DNA from: an uncultured beta proteobacterium
GTDB taxonomy: Bacteria > Pseudomonadota > Gammaproteobacteria > Burkholderiales > Burkholderiaceae_C
Direction of reading: 5' to 3'
DNA: 53,629 nt
Assembly: GCA_903828665.1 (NCBI GenBank)
Contig: CAIKMZ010000109.1
Span: forward strand, 1 to 53,629
Shown here: piece after piece, positions 53,614 to 53,629 of the stretch
Layout: each line of letters starts with the position of its first letter
Numbering within the stretch: the first letter of the stretch is position 1
Notes under the pieces: model-generated
What the model was told of the DNA's origin: nothing
Seen by the model: the letters and a program-made list of their open reading frames with translations, nothing else
Databases searched by the model: none
Position numbers and translations under genes: made by a program

Positions 53614-53629
53614 TTGAAACGAACTTACG
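53614..53629 (+). other. Possible start of a further gene running off the right edge
   Basis: AGGAG at 53603-53607 precedes a TTG codon at 53614, opening a frame that would read (M)KRTY and leaves the window. Five codons are too few to identify it; it may belong to the inserted element. Confidence 0.25.

Overview
This window looks like chromosomal DNA of a Burkholderiales-type betaproteobacterium. It is GC-rich and carries an alanine/lysine-rich histone-H1-like tail fused to a SWIB domain, a DUF3138-type outer-membrane protein, and dense runs of ABC transporters for amines, peptides and sugars. The genus cannot be resolved by reading alone. I see no rRNA, tRNA or CRISPR array.

Left part (1-19043). 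A thrS fragment runs off the left edge and is followed by isocitrate lyase (aceA), which has a double palindromic operator upstream. A nine-gene minus-strand polyamine block (13662 down to 2118) then encodes gamma-glutamylputrescine synthetase, a putrescine-type aminotransferase, the PotFGHI importer, an outer-membrane protein, an aldehyde dehydrogenase and a type III glutamine synthetase. A divergent MocR/GabR-type regulator, an agmatinase-oxidase pair (speB-puuB), an EamA exporter and an RraA-like protein flank it. Together these would import putrescine, or make it from agmatine, and oxidise it by glutamylated and/or direct transamination routes. The puuD hydrolase and gabTD are not in the window.

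Middle part (19044-41879). Here lie the SWIB/H1-like protein, a complete dipeptide-type ABC operon ending in a strong terminator, and a ThDP enzyme. Next come an envelope group (M23 peptidase, L,D-transpeptidase, SGNH hydrolase, glycine-zipper protein), an overlapping trio (second ThDP enzyme, BASS-type transporter, SDR epimerase), two MFS exporters, a PaaI thioesterase, an exported START-like protein, a rhodanese and mutS.

Right part (41880-52460) is the most interesting. An ABC sugar importer, an UlaG lactonase, an unrecognised FG-GAP/VCBS-like protein, a FGGY kinase, a DeoR regulator, UlaF and UlaE form what looks like an L-ascorbate or related lactone/pentulose pathway. It has no PTS and no UlaD decarboxylase. 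Near-palindromic GGATCA-type operators sit around the ulaG promoter and in the divergent kinase promoter region. A REP-like palindrome pair separates the regulator from the epimerase operon.

Right edge (52461-53629). A tyrosine recombinase is cut off inside its active-site region, with short repeats and a hairpin at the junction. This marks the start of an accessory or mobile region.
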